This document shows, piece by piece, positions 5,676 through 13,862 of a stretch of DNA of 25,851 bases (its first letter is position 1; every line of letters begins with the position of its first letter). The stretch spans positions 1 through 25,851 of IMG/VR virus record IMGVR_UViG_3300006790_000101; one strand, 5' to 3'. This DNA comes from a virus. The translations under genes and the position numbers were made by a program. A model generated the notes under the pieces. It made no database searches. It was not told where the DNA came from and worked only from the letters and a program-made list of their open reading frames with translations.

Positions 5676-7016
5676 ATGGAAATAACAAAAACGATTAAGC
5701 GGTTCTTTGTAAAGTCGCTAAATGCGATTAGCGGTACATTTATCTCGCTGACAAACACGGACTCAGACCTTATAAGTCTGTTGGGGTCCGGGTATCGTTT
5801 TGGCACTAACTCGAAAGATTTCTTATTAGAAGCGTATGGTATGAACCCTTACGCTTTCATGGTTATTGATAGGATATGCACTCGGTTTGTGCAGTTGGAT
5901 AAAAGGTTGTTAGGTAGACGTGGGGAGGAAATTGAAGATCTTAATTTCTTGGAGCTTCTTAAAAACCCCAACGATAAGGAAAACGGAGACGCATTCCTTT
6001 ATCGGGCTTCTGCAACATATCTCGCCACTGGGGAGTGCTTTATTATTCGACAGCAAGCAGTTGGGGAAGAAGACCAATATTTCGTACCCATCAACTACAA
6101 CGTCACGATTAATCAAGACAGTAAAGGTAACGTTGTAAATTATTGGGTTTCTCGTTTCGGTCATGCTGAAACGTATTTACCCAACGAGGTTTTGCACATA
6201 AGTAAACCCGATGTGACTTTGGATACTAATCACGGCTTTTCTACTTTAAGAGCTATTCGTAAAGTTTGGGAATCGAACAATGAGGTGTGGGCTTCCGAGG
6301 CATCTTTACACAAGAATAAAGGAATTGCGGGGGTTTTGTACTCGGACGGGAATAGACCGATGACTGATAACGAGAGAAATTTATTACAAGAAAGCTACGA
6401 TAAAGAATATACAGGAGTTGAGAGCTTTGGTAAGGTGAGGGTTACAACCGCCAAGCTGAATTATATTCGCATGGGAATGAATCCTTCCGACCTAAAATCA
6501 ATTGAAACCCGTATAGAACATTTAAGAACGCAGTGTGCCGCATATAATGTAGATTCTAAATTATTTGGAGACTCAGCTTCTTCCACATATAATAATATGG
6601 CTGAGGCAAAAGTTGCGTTTATCGTTGATGCGGTTTTGCCGCTAGCCGAGCTACTTTTACCCCAAATAATTGCGTTTATGTCCAAGTCACTTTTCCAAAA
6701 CTACTCTATGGGAGTTGACGAGGACGCAATACCAGAATTACAAAAGATAAAAGACGACCGTAGTGCAAGACTTGGTAGGGAAGTAGTCCAAGGTATAGTA
6801 TCAGCAGCGCAAGCCCGTAGGATACTGTACCCTGAGCTTGTGGAAGAAATGGAGTCAGACCCCCAACCAACCGTTAGAGATAACGTGTCGGTCCAGGATA
6901 TACTGGACATACAGGCGAGTATTATTCGTAATGAGATTTCACGTGCTGGGGCGGTCGTTATGTTAATGCAGATTTACGGACTCGACGAGGACACAGCAAA
7001 CCAGATATTAGTATGA
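5676..7016 (+). CDS. Portal protein (HK97-type)
   Basis: This 446-residue protein forms the dodecameric ring at one capsid vertex through which DNA enters and leaves, and to which terminase and the connectors dock. Typical features of the Phage_portal family are the N-terminal segment with NPYAFMVIDRIC near residues 56-67, LLKNPNDKENGDAFLYRA near 94-111, YLPNEVLHISKPD near 165-177, GFSTLRAI at about 186, and the long helical region with LRTQCAAYNVDSKLFGD near 283-299 that corresponds to the crown-leading helices. It overlaps the protease start by four bases (ATGA at 7013-7016), which keeps portal and protease synthesis linked. Order and motifs make this call safe. Confidence 0.94.
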   Translation: MEITKTIKRFFVKSLNAISGTFISLTNTDSDLISLLGSGYRFGTNSKDFLLEAYGMNPYAFMVIDRICTRFVQLDKRLLGRRGEEIEDLNFLELLKNPNDKENGDAFLYRASATYLATGECFIIRQQAVGEEDQYFVPINYNVTINQDSKGNVVNYWVSRFGHAETYLPNEVLHISKPDVTLDTNHGFSTLRAIRKVWESNNEVWASEASLHKNKGIAGVLYSDGNRPMTDNERNLLQESYDKEYTGVESFGKVRVTTAKLNYIRMGMNPSDLKSIETRIEHLRTQCAAYNVDSKLFGDSASSTYNNMAEAKVAFIVDAVLPLAELLLPQIIAFMSKSLFQNYSMGVDEDAIPELQKIKDDRSARLGREVVQGIVSAAQARRILYPELVEEMESDPQPTVRDNVSVQDILDIQASIIRNEISRAGAVVMLMQIYGLDEDTANQILV

Positions 7017-7855
7017 CAAAACCAGATAAGCAGAAGAAATTAAATACCCCTTATAAACCGCGAACGGTTACTAAGGCGGTTAAGGATGTGGATTTAGAGA
7101 AAAGAACCGTTGCGGGTATTTTCAATTCATATTTTTATATTGATTCGGATATGGATATGCTTCTACCGGGGGCGGCAGCTAAGTCAATTCAGGAAAGAGG
7201 TGTGGGCTCTACGAAAGGGAACCGTATCAAGCACTTAAAAGACCATGATTGGTCACAGAATATAGCCCGTTTAGATGTGCTCGACGAAAGGGAGGTTGAA
7301 ATTAATGGGCAAAAAATCCAAGGCATTTACCATGAATCATACTACCCCGAATCAACCGATTCAACAGACATGTTGATCAAGATTCAAAATGGTTTGTATG
7401 ATGCAAGGTCGGTCGGATTCCAATACGTTAATCTTGACTTAGTAGAAAGAGGAGAAGAAGACTTCGACAAGTATTTAGCTATGGCGTTAAATCCCGAAGT
7501 TGGAGAGGAAAAAGGGTACTTTTGGGTAGTCAAGGAAATAAAACTTTGGGAAGGCTCGGACGTAAGTTTTGGAGCTAACCAACTGACCCCGATTGTTGGG
7601 GTTAAATCAGGTACAAAAGATATTATCCAACAACAATTATTTGAAAAGTTGGATATTTGCACAGGTCTAATGCGGAACGGTAATCTTTCCGATGAGGGAT
7701 TTCATCGCTTAGATATGGAAATTAAGCAAATAAAAAGCTATATTAGTACTTTAACTGAACAGGAGCCGTTTAAAAAGGACACCAGTAAAGCTGCTGGCCG
7801 TAAATCTTCAAACACTTCTGAGGGTAAAGATTTCCTAAAAGCATTGTTCAAATAA
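7013..7855 (+). CDS. Prohead maturation protease (HK97 family, U35-like)
   Basis: This 280-residue serine protease is packed in the prohead, where it cuts the N-terminal scaffold from the capsid protein and then degrades itself. Catalytic residues can be placed at His78 (in IKHLKDHDW) and Ser133 (in DARSVGFQ), the usual NHD-like and SxGF motifs. GIFNSYFYIDSDMDMLLPGA near residues 35-54 and IKLWEGSDVSFGANQLTP near 176-193 are also typical of the fold. Residues 210-280 form a helical, Lys-rich tail beyond the protease core that may act in scaffolding or targeting. It is coupled to the portal by ATGA and sits seven bases before the capsid gene. Confidence 0.92.
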   Translation: MTKPDKQKKLNTPYKPRTVTKAVKDVDLEKRTVAGIFNSYFYIDSDMDMLLPGAAAKSIQERGVGSTKGNRIKHLKDHDWSQNIARLDVLDEREVEINGQKIQGIYHESYYPESTDSTDMLIKIQNGLYDARSVGFQYVNLDLVERGEEDFDKYLAMALNPEVGEEKGYFWVVKEIKLWEGSDVSFGANQLTPIVGVKSGTKDIIQQQLFEKLDICTGLMRNGNLSDEGFHRLDMEIKQIKSYISTLTEQEPFKKDTSKAAGRKSSNTSEGKDFLKALFK

Positions 7856-7862
7856 CAAGAAT

Positions 7863-9173
7863 ATGAACGAAGAATTTAAAAAATTCCTTGAAGAGAAAGG
7901 AATTGACGTGTCAAAGTTGGATGAAAAATCCGCTGAGGAATTAGCGGGGTTGTATAATGACTTCAACGAGAAAAAAAGAAAAGAGCTTGAGGATGCCATC
8001 GCTGCAAAAGCTTCAAAAGAAGACATTGCAAAAATGGAAAGCTCTATTAAGGAAGCCCAAACTGAGCAATTAAAACAGCTTAATGAGGTCTTGAAAGATC
8101 ACGGGGTTATGATTAAGCAACTTGCTAAACCTCAAAACGTAGGTAAATCAGGTACTTTCAGCGAGATGTTGACAAAAGGTTTAGAGGCTAACATCGAAAA
8201 ACTGAAAGCTCTTAAAAACGGGAACAAATCGGTAGCTAAAGACAACCAGTTTGATTTCGAGGTAAAAGCGCCGGGAACCATGACCCTAGCAGGCAATGTT
8301 TCAGGTGGCAATATCCCGGTTGAAGACCGTATAGAAGGGCTCAACATCGTTCCGTCAAGACCTGTAAGGTTACTTGATGTGATGAGTAAAAGGACTACAA
8401 CATCTAATGTTGTTAGCTGGGTTTACCAAGCAAACAAAGACGGGGCAGCAGGTCAAACAGCTGAGGGATCGGCTAAGAATCAGATTGATTTTGACCTAGT
8501 GGTTGCTAATGAGACGGTTAAGAAAACAACCGCATTCATTAAGGTTTCCACTGAGATGTTGGATGATATCGAGTGGATTCAATCAGAAATCGAACAGGAG
8601 CTTATGAGAGAGCTTTTGAAAGCTGTTGAACAGACTACTTATGATGGGGATGGCACAGGTCAAAACCACAACGGTATTAGAACTGTATCGAGTGCTTTCA
8701 ATGCGGGTTCTTTCGCGGGCACCGTTGACAATGCGAATATTGTCGATGTATTAGTCGTTGCTGACAACCAAATCAAAGTTGCGCAGGAAATGGGGGCGAT
8801 GTCAAATTACATTTTTATGCACCCGTCGGATGTTACGAGTTTGAAACTTGTAAAAATATCGTCTACCGATAAAAGGTACGTGGATAGATTACAGCAAGTA
8901 GGAGCTACTCTATTATTAGATGGTAGAATCCCAATCATCGAAAGTACACTGATTACCCAAGGGGAGTATTTAATTGGCGACTTCGACCTTTCTTTGTCTG
9001 TGACAAGAACAAACGTAAGGATTGATATTGGTTTGGATGGTAATGATTTTACTAACAACCTGAGAACTATCCTTGCAGAATGGAGAGGCTTAACTATTGT
9101 GAAAAACAACGACCGCACTGCGTTTGTGGCTGGTGTTTTCGCAACTGACCAAGCCGTACTTGAAACCTCTTAA
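7863..9173 (+). CDS. Major capsid protein (HK97 fold) with N-terminal delta domain
   Basis: This 436-residue protein builds the icosahedral shell. Residues 1-90 are a highly charged coiled coil, the delta domain that acts as internal scaffold in HK97-like phages. From about 95 on, the sequence changes to the capsid fold: an extended arm, PGTMTLAGNVSGGNIP at 137-152, the E-loop region with SNVVSWVYQANKDG at 181-194, the spine helix around EIEQELMRELLKAVEQ, then the A-domain and a C-terminal TILAEWRGLTIVKNNDRTAF. Protease cleavage probably falls near residues 90-100, which cannot be fixed by eye. It follows the protease directly, as expected. Confidence 0.93.
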   Translation: MNEEFKKFLEEKGIDVSKLDEKSAEELAGLYNDFNEKKRKELEDAIAAKASKEDIAKMESSIKEAQTEQLKQLNEVLKDHGVMIKQLAKPQNVGKSGTFSEMLTKGLEANIEKLKALKNGNKSVAKDNQFDFEVKAPGTMTLAGNVSGGNIPVEDRIEGLNIVPSRPVRLLDVMSKRTTTSNVVSWVYQANKDGAAGQTAEGSAKNQIDFDLVVANETVKKTTAFIKVSTEMLDDIEWIQSEIEQELMRELLKAVEQTTYDGDGTGQNHNGIRTVSSAFNAGSFAGTVDNANIVDVLVVADNQIKVAQEMGAMSNYIFMHPSDVTSLKLVKISSTDKRYVDRLQQVGATLLLDGRIPIIESTLITQGEYLIGDFDLSLSVTRTNVRIDIGLDGNDFTNNLRTILAEWRGLTIVKNNDRTAFVAGVFATDQAVLETS

Positions 9174-9183
9174 TCTGTAAAAG

Positions 9184-9357
9184 ATGAATAAAGTTAAAAT
9201 CAAAGCTTTGCCCGGGACCACTATGGTACCAGGCAAAGTATACGAGGTGTGCGCTTTTAATGCAGAGAAACTGATTGAATTTAAGAGAGCGGTCAAATCA
9301 GGAGATAGCGAGGAAGTTGGGAAAGTTTACGAGTATTCCGAAAAAAAAGAAAAGTGA
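9184..9357 (+). CDS. Small protein after the capsid gene, unknown (57 residues)
   Basis: A 57-codon frame starts 11 bases after the capsid stop and ends 19 bases before the next gene. The first half looks like beta strands (KVKIKALPGTTMVPGKVYEV); the second is a Lys/Glu-rich helix and tail. The pattern, with GTTMVPGKVYEVCAF, recalls small head-completion or capsid-decoration proteins, but no family is certain. The first codons carry a strong inverted repeat at 9206-9238, which could slow or regulate translation. The gap it fills is otherwise empty and the neighbours are packed tightly, so I believe the gene is real. Confidence 0.65.
   Translation: MNKVKIKALPGTTMVPGKVYEVCAFNAEKLIEFKRAVKSGDSEEVGKVYEYSEKKEK
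9206..9238 (+). other. Strong hairpin inside the start of the 57-residue gene
   Basis: The arms CTTTGCC at 9206-9212 and GGCAAAG at 9232-9238 pair, followed inward by GG/CC (9214-9215 with 9229-9230) and ACCA/TGGT (9217-9220 with 9224-9227) around the loop CTA. Two single mismatches separate the blocks, giving 13 pairs in 33 bases. It starts 22 bases into the gene and about 30 bases after the capsid stop. No T run follows, so it is not an intrinsic terminator. It may protect capsid mRNA or damp expression of genes downstream. Confidence 0.6.
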
Positions 9358-9375
9358 TATAACTAAATAAGTACA

Positions 9376-10074
9376 ATGGCTTTACCAGTAATAACAGCGG
9401 AAGATTTCACGGGATTTATAAAAATTGTGTCTAATGATTTTAAACAAGATGATTTAAATTTATACATAGATACATTTTTACCTAAATATCTTCGTGATAT
9501 TGTGGGGGATGAAGCTTTTTTAGACATCAAAAATCAAGATAGACAGAAATGGGATGATTTACTGGATGGAGTAGATTATCTTGATGAAGAAGGAAAAAGA
9601 AGGATTCACAACGGGCTGGTAGAGTCGTTAAAATATTTTATATATTTTCAATTTGTTCGCGATGATATGGTACAAACTCAATCTGGGTTTGTTGAAGGAG
9701 TTTCTGAAAATAGCTCAAGACCTTATGGTACTAAAGTTCTGAATAATGCTGTTTCAAGATATAATGAAGGGGTTTACCTTATAAAAACAACTCCTGATTT
9801 CTTGAAATCTAACGAAAGTTTTTCAGAAGAGGTGACCAGTTCGGTAGATAATTCAGATAATACGTATACTATTTTTGTTCCCAACACTAAATATTTAGAA
9901 GCTCAAGACTTTGTGAAAATAAATAATGTGACTTTTGAGGCTATTTCAGTAACTGAAAATACTAATTTTGTCATAAATGGGGGGCAAACAGGATTGGATT
10001 TTACCGGAGACTTAGTAGAATGGGAACCGTTTGAAGATGTTGAGTTTTGTGAAATAAAACCCTCTATGCCATGA
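9376..10074 (+). CDS. Putative head-tail connector (adaptor-like) protein
   Basis: This 232-residue protein follows the head genes, where adaptor proteins are usually encoded. Residues 1-140 are mostly helical, with ITAEDFTGFIKIVSNDF, LNLYIDTFLPKYLRDIVGDE and IHNGLVESLKYFIYFQFVRDD, the type of helical bundle seen in head-completion proteins of the HK97 gp6 / SPP1 gp15 class. Similar DUF6712-like proteins occur in Bacteroidetes phages; this is from memory. Residues 150-232 look like beta strands and may contact the portal or tail. It overlaps the next gene by four bases (ATGA at 10071-10074). Confidence 0.6.
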   Translation: MALPVITAEDFTGFIKIVSNDFKQDDLNLYIDTFLPKYLRDIVGDEAFLDIKNQDRQKWDDLLDGVDYLDEEGKRRIHNGLVESLKYFIYFQFVRDDMVQTQSGFVEGVSENSSRPYGTKVLNNAVSRYNEGVYLIKTTPDFLKSNESFSEEVTSSVDNSDNTYTIFVPNTKYLEAQDFVKINNVTFEAISVTENTNFVINGGQTGLDFTGDLVEWEPFEDVEFCEIKPSMP

Positions 10075-10742
10075 ATCTTACCGTTGATATATTAGATGAT
10101 TTTATTTCGTCATTAGATTTGTCAGGGAAGGTTATTAGCTCTAGTGATGATGGCGAAAACACTACTTTGGTAGTTGAAAAAACTTATCATATTAGGGCTA
10201 GAATGAATTTAGAAGTTGACGGCAACCCTTATAAAGTTGTTTCAGTCATTAATAATGAGTATGTAGTAGTAGAAGGTGTTTTAGTTTCTCCTTCCACTTA
10301 CAAAGTGCCTAACCCGTTTTATTTTCATGGCACGCCTATAATGACAAATAACCACATAAGAGGGGCAAATTCTAGCGACAAAGTTCCAATGGTTTATCTT
10401 TATGAAATACTTAAAGAGAAAGATTTGCCAATAAATAGCGCTATTAAAAGAAAATCAGATTTGAGACTATTCTTTTTAGACAGTGCTAATTTTGAAGACT
10501 GGACAACTGACGATCATTATTCAAAAAGACTTTTAGGCTTGAATAACCTAGTGGATGTTTTTATAGAGCAAGCTAGAGACTATAGTTGCTGTTTCTATCT
10601 ATACGAAACAGAATTTACCCGTATTAATCATGTAAATTGGGGCGTTTATGAAGACAATAAGGGCCATAAAAAAAGAATATTTGATGATGATTTAACCGGG
10701 GTAGAATTAAGATTTGAATTAAAGTTAAAAAATTGTAGTTAA
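10071..10742 (+). CDS. Putative neck or tail-completion protein
   Basis: This 223-residue protein is coupled by ATGA to the connector-like gene and is followed two bases later by the tail-protein gene. Residues 1-90 appear to form a small beta barrel (TTLVVEKTYHIRARMNLEVD and YKVVSVINNEYVVVEG). Residues 100-190 are mixed, with MVYLYEILKEKDLPINSAIK, LRLFFLDSANFEDW and a helix ending in VDVFIEQARDYS. The C-terminus is a strand rich in Leu and Lys. Position between adaptor and tail tube suggests a stopper or tail terminator. The sequence itself does not prove this role, and I do not recognise a named family with confidence. Confidence 0.5.
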   Translation: MNLTVDILDDFISSLDLSGKVISSSDDGENTTLVVEKTYHIRARMNLEVDGNPYKVVSVINNEYVVVEGVLVSPSTYKVPNPFYFHGTPIMTNNHIRGANSSDKVPMVYLYEILKEKDLPINSAIKRKSDLRLFFLDSANFEDWTTDDHYSKRLLGLNNLVDVFIEQARDYSCCFYLYETEFTRINHVNWGVYEDNKGHKKRIFDDDLTGVELRFELKLKNCS

Positions 10743-10743
10743 C

Positions 10744-11673
10744 ATGTCAGAATTTTGCGCATGCAATAGCACGTTAAAAAACACAGGCACACCAGACAAG
10801 CAAAGAGTTGTTGAGTCTGGCTCATTACTTATCGCTGTGCCTATCAAGGCTAACGATGGTACATTCAACGCTATTAATAGTACTGATGTAATAGACGAAG
10901 CTTATGTCCAAGCTAAAATAAACGAAGCTGATGAATCCAAAAGATGGTATCCGATAGGTACTTTTAAAAACCAGGAAGACGTAAGGGCTGACCCTATTAC
11001 AGAAACATTTACAGATGGGAGTTCTGGACTAACACAGCAAGGAGTTAGAACTTATACAGGTTGGTTACTTAATTACGCGCCTGTCTATCTTGAAACTTTA
11101 GAGTCTTTTAAGTGTCAAAAGTTCGGTCTTTACGTAGTCGATAGCTGCGGAGGGTTAACGGGGTCTATATCGAAAGATCGCACAAAATTGCTACCTACAA
11201 GGGTTAATGAAAAAATGTGGAATCCTACCTATACTAAAGGTACTCCTACGGTTTTTGCTAAAGTTCAATTGGTTTTTGAATTTGATCAACTAGAAAGGGA
11301 TAAAGACTTAAGGGTGATTAGCGATTCGGAAATTGATGTTGATTTGCTTAAAATTCAAGGGTTACTTCCTTTGAATGCTGCCATTACATCTCCTTCTACT
11401 ACTGGGTTTGTTGCTAAATTAACCGTTGATTTTGATGTGTTTTTAGAAGGTGAAAAAGAAGTTGTTCCTGCTTGGGTTTTGGCTGATTTTGCACTTCAAA
11501 ACAAAACAACAAATTCGGCTATTACAATCACATCAGTTACAGAAGCACCAGAAGGAACGTATACTTTTGTTATTCCTGCTCAGTCTGCTAGTGATGTCTT
11601 AGAGTTGACTAATGTGAGAACTTCTAGTCAAAAGCCTGGGTTTTTCTTAGAACAAGAAATAAGTATACCTTAA
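10744..11673 (+). CDS. Putative major tail (tube) protein
   Basis: This 309-residue protein has a Cys-containing start (MSEFCACNSTLKNTGTP), a core with RWYPIGTFKNQEDVRADPITETF at about residues 66-88 and GVRTYTGWLLNYAP near 100-113, then FGLYVVDSCGGLTG near 126-139. This pattern resembles a structural family common in Bacteroidetes phages and mobile elements, usually annotated as tail protein. Residues from about 215 on may be an added Ig-like or beta-sandwich domain (PAWVLADFALQNKTTNSAIT onward). Gene order (after connectors, before the tape measure) fits the tube protein. Its stop codon overlaps the ATG of the next small gene by one base. Confidence 0.68.
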   Translation: MSEFCACNSTLKNTGTPDKQRVVESGSLLIAVPIKANDGTFNAINSTDVIDEAYVQAKINEADESKRWYPIGTFKNQEDVRADPITETFTDGSSGLTQQGVRTYTGWLLNYAPVYLETLESFKCQKFGLYVVDSCGGLTGSISKDRTKLLPTRVNEKMWNPTYTKGTPTVFAKVQLVFEFDQLERDKDLRVISDSEIDVDLLKIQGLLPLNAAITSPSTTGFVAKLTVDFDVFLEGEKEVVPAWVLADFALQNKTTNSAITITSVTEAPEGTYTFVIPAQSASDVLELTNVRTSSQKPGFFLEQEISIP

Positions 11674-11855
11674 TGGTTAAGATCGGAAACACTTCGTTTG
11701 ATGAATCAGTGATAGGAACAATGACTTTTAAACAGTTTGAAAAGACTTACAAAAGCATTCTGATTGGTCAAGATTTGAAAGAGGTGTATAAACAGATCGT
11801 TCCAGCAAAAACACAACCTGATGATGACGTGGGGAAGGCTAACGGACTTGATTAA
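11673..11855 (+). CDS. Small protein after the tail tube gene (possible assembly chaperone)
   Basis: This 60-residue protein starts on the last base of the tube gene stop and has a TFKQFEKTYKSILIGQDLKEVYKQI helical centre at about residues 18-42, with an Asp-rich tail. In siphoviruses this position usually carries the tail assembly chaperones, often a pair made by programmed frameshifting. The next frame (11821) is shifted by +1 and overlaps it by 35 bases. I see no textbook slippery heptamer, and the downstream protein looks complete by itself, so a simple overlap is the more cautious reading. Confidence 0.6.
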   Translation: MVKIGNTSFDESVIGTMTFKQFEKTYKSILIGQDLKEVYKQIVPAKTQPDDDVGKANGLD

Positions 11856-12303
11856 TAATGTGAAAGGGTTGTCGTACAAAGACACCCTTTTTTTTGTTTT
11901 CAGTCAGAAAGATGTGCAGTTATTTACCATTGAGCTAAATACAGGGGCGCCTAATATAAAAGACTACGGTCAATTGTTTTTGAATGGTATAGATAGCGAG
12001 GGAGTTTTACTTTCTGATTACGGTGGTGAATATTCAGATTTAACCGTTCAGATAAAAAAAAACACAGGACTTCCTTTTGACAGGATAACGTTATATCAGG
12101 AAGGAGATTTTTATAATTCATGGGAATTCATTCAGGATGAAGATGGATTTAAATTGAGAGCTAATACATTTAAAGATGCGGTAGACTTGCAAGAACGTTG
12201 GGGTTACAATTTAGTAGGATTAACAAATGAAAGCATTAATGAACTTATTAAAGAGATTATACCGGAAATTATTGATTATATTCTACGAGAAATATTACAA
12301 TGA
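11821..12303 (+). CDS. Conserved phage structural or neck protein with EGDFYNSW motif
   Basis: This 160-residue protein carries the order GIDSEGVLLSDYGGEYSD (about 53-70), ITLYQEGDFYNSWEF (about 85-99), DGFKLRAN, LQERWGYNLVGLTNESINEL (about 123-142) and a helical end. I recall this order, GID..G, TGDFY-like, then RWG..LVGLT.E.I, as a family recurring in Bacteroidetes phages near the connector genes. ATG codons at 11821 and 11824 both lie inside the preceding gene; a GTG at 11860 is a later alternative but would remove conserved-looking N-terminal helix. The end overlaps the next frame by up to 77 bases. The exact virion role is unknown. Confidence 0.6.
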   Translation: MMTWGRLTDLINNVKGLSYKDTLFFVFSQKDVQLFTIELNTGAPNIKDYGQLFLNGIDSEGVLLSDYGGEYSDLTVQIKKNTGLPFDRITLYQEGDFYNSWEFIQDEDGFKLRANTFKDAVDLQERWGYNLVGLTNESINELIKEIIPEIIDYILREILQ

Positions 12304-12706
12304 TCTTAACGATATTCCTATACTAAACTTCAACAAATGCCTATCTGGTGATTTAACTTTTGTGTCTAAGAATAAATATTATGATCAAAAAAAATGCATC
12401 AAGAATTGGGAAATTATATTCAATGATCATTTAGAAAAATATGGGTTGCCAGAATCTTACATAAAATTCATTGATAAAATGAAAGAAGCTGTAAAGCATT
12501 ATGATATGGCTTACAATGGTAAGAAATGGATGGTTATAATGGCTAAATTGTATGAAAATGAAGCAAAAATGATGCTTGTTGGCGAATCCGAAACTGTAGA
12601 AATCACTTGTGCTAGAATAAGTAAATTTGTAGGGTTTCCTATTAAAGCCGATAAAGTAAGCGTTGTTGAATTTAACAGTTATATTGAACTTATTAAAAAT
12701 GTCTAA
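12227..12706 (+). CDS. Unknown phage protein with unclear start
   Basis: The frame gives up to 159 residues. Only ATGs at 12227 and 12239 exist near its 5' end, both deep inside the preceding gene. The likely conserved part begins later, around FYEKYYNDLNDIPILNF (residues 19-35), so the true start may be TTG at 12272, ATT at 12275 or another non-ATG codon. Another possibility is that ribosomes shift +1 near the UGA at 12301-12303. The rest is helical and Lys-rich (KFIDKMKEAVKHYDMAYNGKKW, LYENEAKMMLVGE). The gene ends by overlapping the next ATG (12699) by eight bases. Function is unknown; tail assembly is possible from position. Confidence 0.5.
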   Translation: MKALMNLLKRLYRKLLIIFYEKYYNDLNDIPILNFNKCLSGDLTFVSKNKYYDQKKCIKNWEIIFNDHLEKYGLPESYIKFIDKMKEAVKHYDMAYNGKKWMVIMAKLYENEAKMMLVGESETVEITCARISKFVGFPIKADKVSVVEFNSYIELIKNV

Positions 12707-13862
12707 TTATATATTCACATCTAATACAAATTCTGTCCTTGTTGATATTGACGGAAAGCAAGCGCCTTTTGGAGATAAGGAGTTACATCCATACACCCCT
12801 GAAACAACAGGGGATATAGTTTTTCTGTACGACATTACGGGAATTCTGAAGAAAATGGCAGCCTCAGACGGTGAAAATTTGAATTTCTCTAAAGACAGGC
12901 TAATAATAGATATTAGTTCAGACACAATAAATGTAAACGGTACAACTTCATGGGTAGATGCGGGGGCACTATTAGAAGCTTTGAGAGCCGTTTTTTTTTT
13001 AGCTAGTGGTGGCTCTGGAACCAACCCTTTAATACCAGAAGATCAAAGAGTAAATACTTATGCTGATTTGCCCGATCCAATCGCTGGTGATGGCCAATAT
13101 TGGATTGTTGACCAACAAACTGGAACTTGGATATTAGGAACTAGGAGGGAAGCGGGTATTTACAAGGCTGTTGCTGGTGCTTGGGTATATCGGGGAGCTG
13201 ATGTCCCTTATTACTTGCAAGACGATCAGTTTACTATAAAAGATAGTAGCGATCCGACAAAGCAGTTAGGGTTTGAAGTAGACCAAATATCTACAGGGCA
13301 AAGAAGGATTGCCACATGGCAAGATAAAGACGGTACTGTGGCTTATTTGTCAGATTTGGTTGTCGTCAGTTCTACGCCTCCCCTTGACTTAACAAGGCGC
13401 TGGAAAAACACTAACGACAACCTTATTTATTTCTACGAAACTGATTCAGGAGGATTAAACGGCGCTTGGGTTAGCGAGCAATTGTACAAACTAGACCTAA
13501 ACGAAAACGCAAATACTGGCAATGGGACCTTCCTGAGGTTTGGGAATACAGGGCTAGACCAATTATCCGCTGGTGTTCCGGTTATTGATAATTTAAGATT
13601 TTATTATGCAGATTACACAAACAAGAATCTTAGTTTAGGGCAGTTTATTGTTTACGTAGCGTTGCCGGGTCAAGTTGGAGCAGCGATAGGGAGTTTCGTA
13701 ACAGATACGGTTAATTTTATTAATCGTGTTCAGTTAGATATTGGTGGTACACTTCAAGAATTTGCAGATTTACCAGCTAACAGACGGGTTTCTGTTCAAT
13801 GGTCAGGAGCCGCTAATAATGACACTATATTAATCATATACTATAGAAAAAGACATGTCTAA
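12699..13862 (+). CDS. Tail-fibre-like virion protein encoded before the tape measure
   Basis: An ATG at 12663 is also in frame, but the start at 12699 gives the usual eight-base overlap and a sensible N-terminus, MSNYIFTSNT, for 387 residues. Residues 1-105 form an N-terminal domain with an alpha-beta pattern. The next part contains NTYADLPDPIAGDGQYWIVD and GIYKAVAGAWVYRGAD, then FEVDQISTGQRRIATWQDKDGTVA, phrases of the kind found in phage tail fibres and baseplate decorations. The final 120 residues look like a beta sandwich (FLRFGNTG onward). A fibre-type protein ahead of the tape measure is unusual. It might decorate the tail tube or be part of the neck; the role is inferred. Confidence 0.6.
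   Translation: MSNYIFTSNTNSVLVDIDGKQAPFGDKELHPYTPETTGDIVFLYDITGILKKMAASDGENLNFSKDRLIIDISSDTINVNGTTSWVDAGALLEALRAVFFLASGGSGTNPLIPEDQRVNTYADLPDPIAGDGQYWIVDQQTGTWILGTRREAGIYKAVAGAWVYRGADVPYYLQDDQFTIKDSSDPTKQLGFEVDQISTGQRRIATWQDKDGTVAYLSDLVVVSSTPPLDLTRRWKNTNDNLIYFYETDSGGLNGAWVSEQLYKLDLNENANTGNGTFLRFGNTGLDQLSAGVPVIDNLRFYYADYTNKNLSLGQFIVYVALPGQVGAAIGSFVTDTVNFINRVQLDIGGTLQEFADLPANRRVSVQWSGAANNDTILIIYYRKRHV

Noticed and set aside
11821-11855. GGGGAAG as a -1 frameshift site joining the 60-residue and 160-residue proteins
   Set aside because: The downstream frame is +1 (or -2), not -1, relative to the first, and the downstream protein looks complete from its own ATG.
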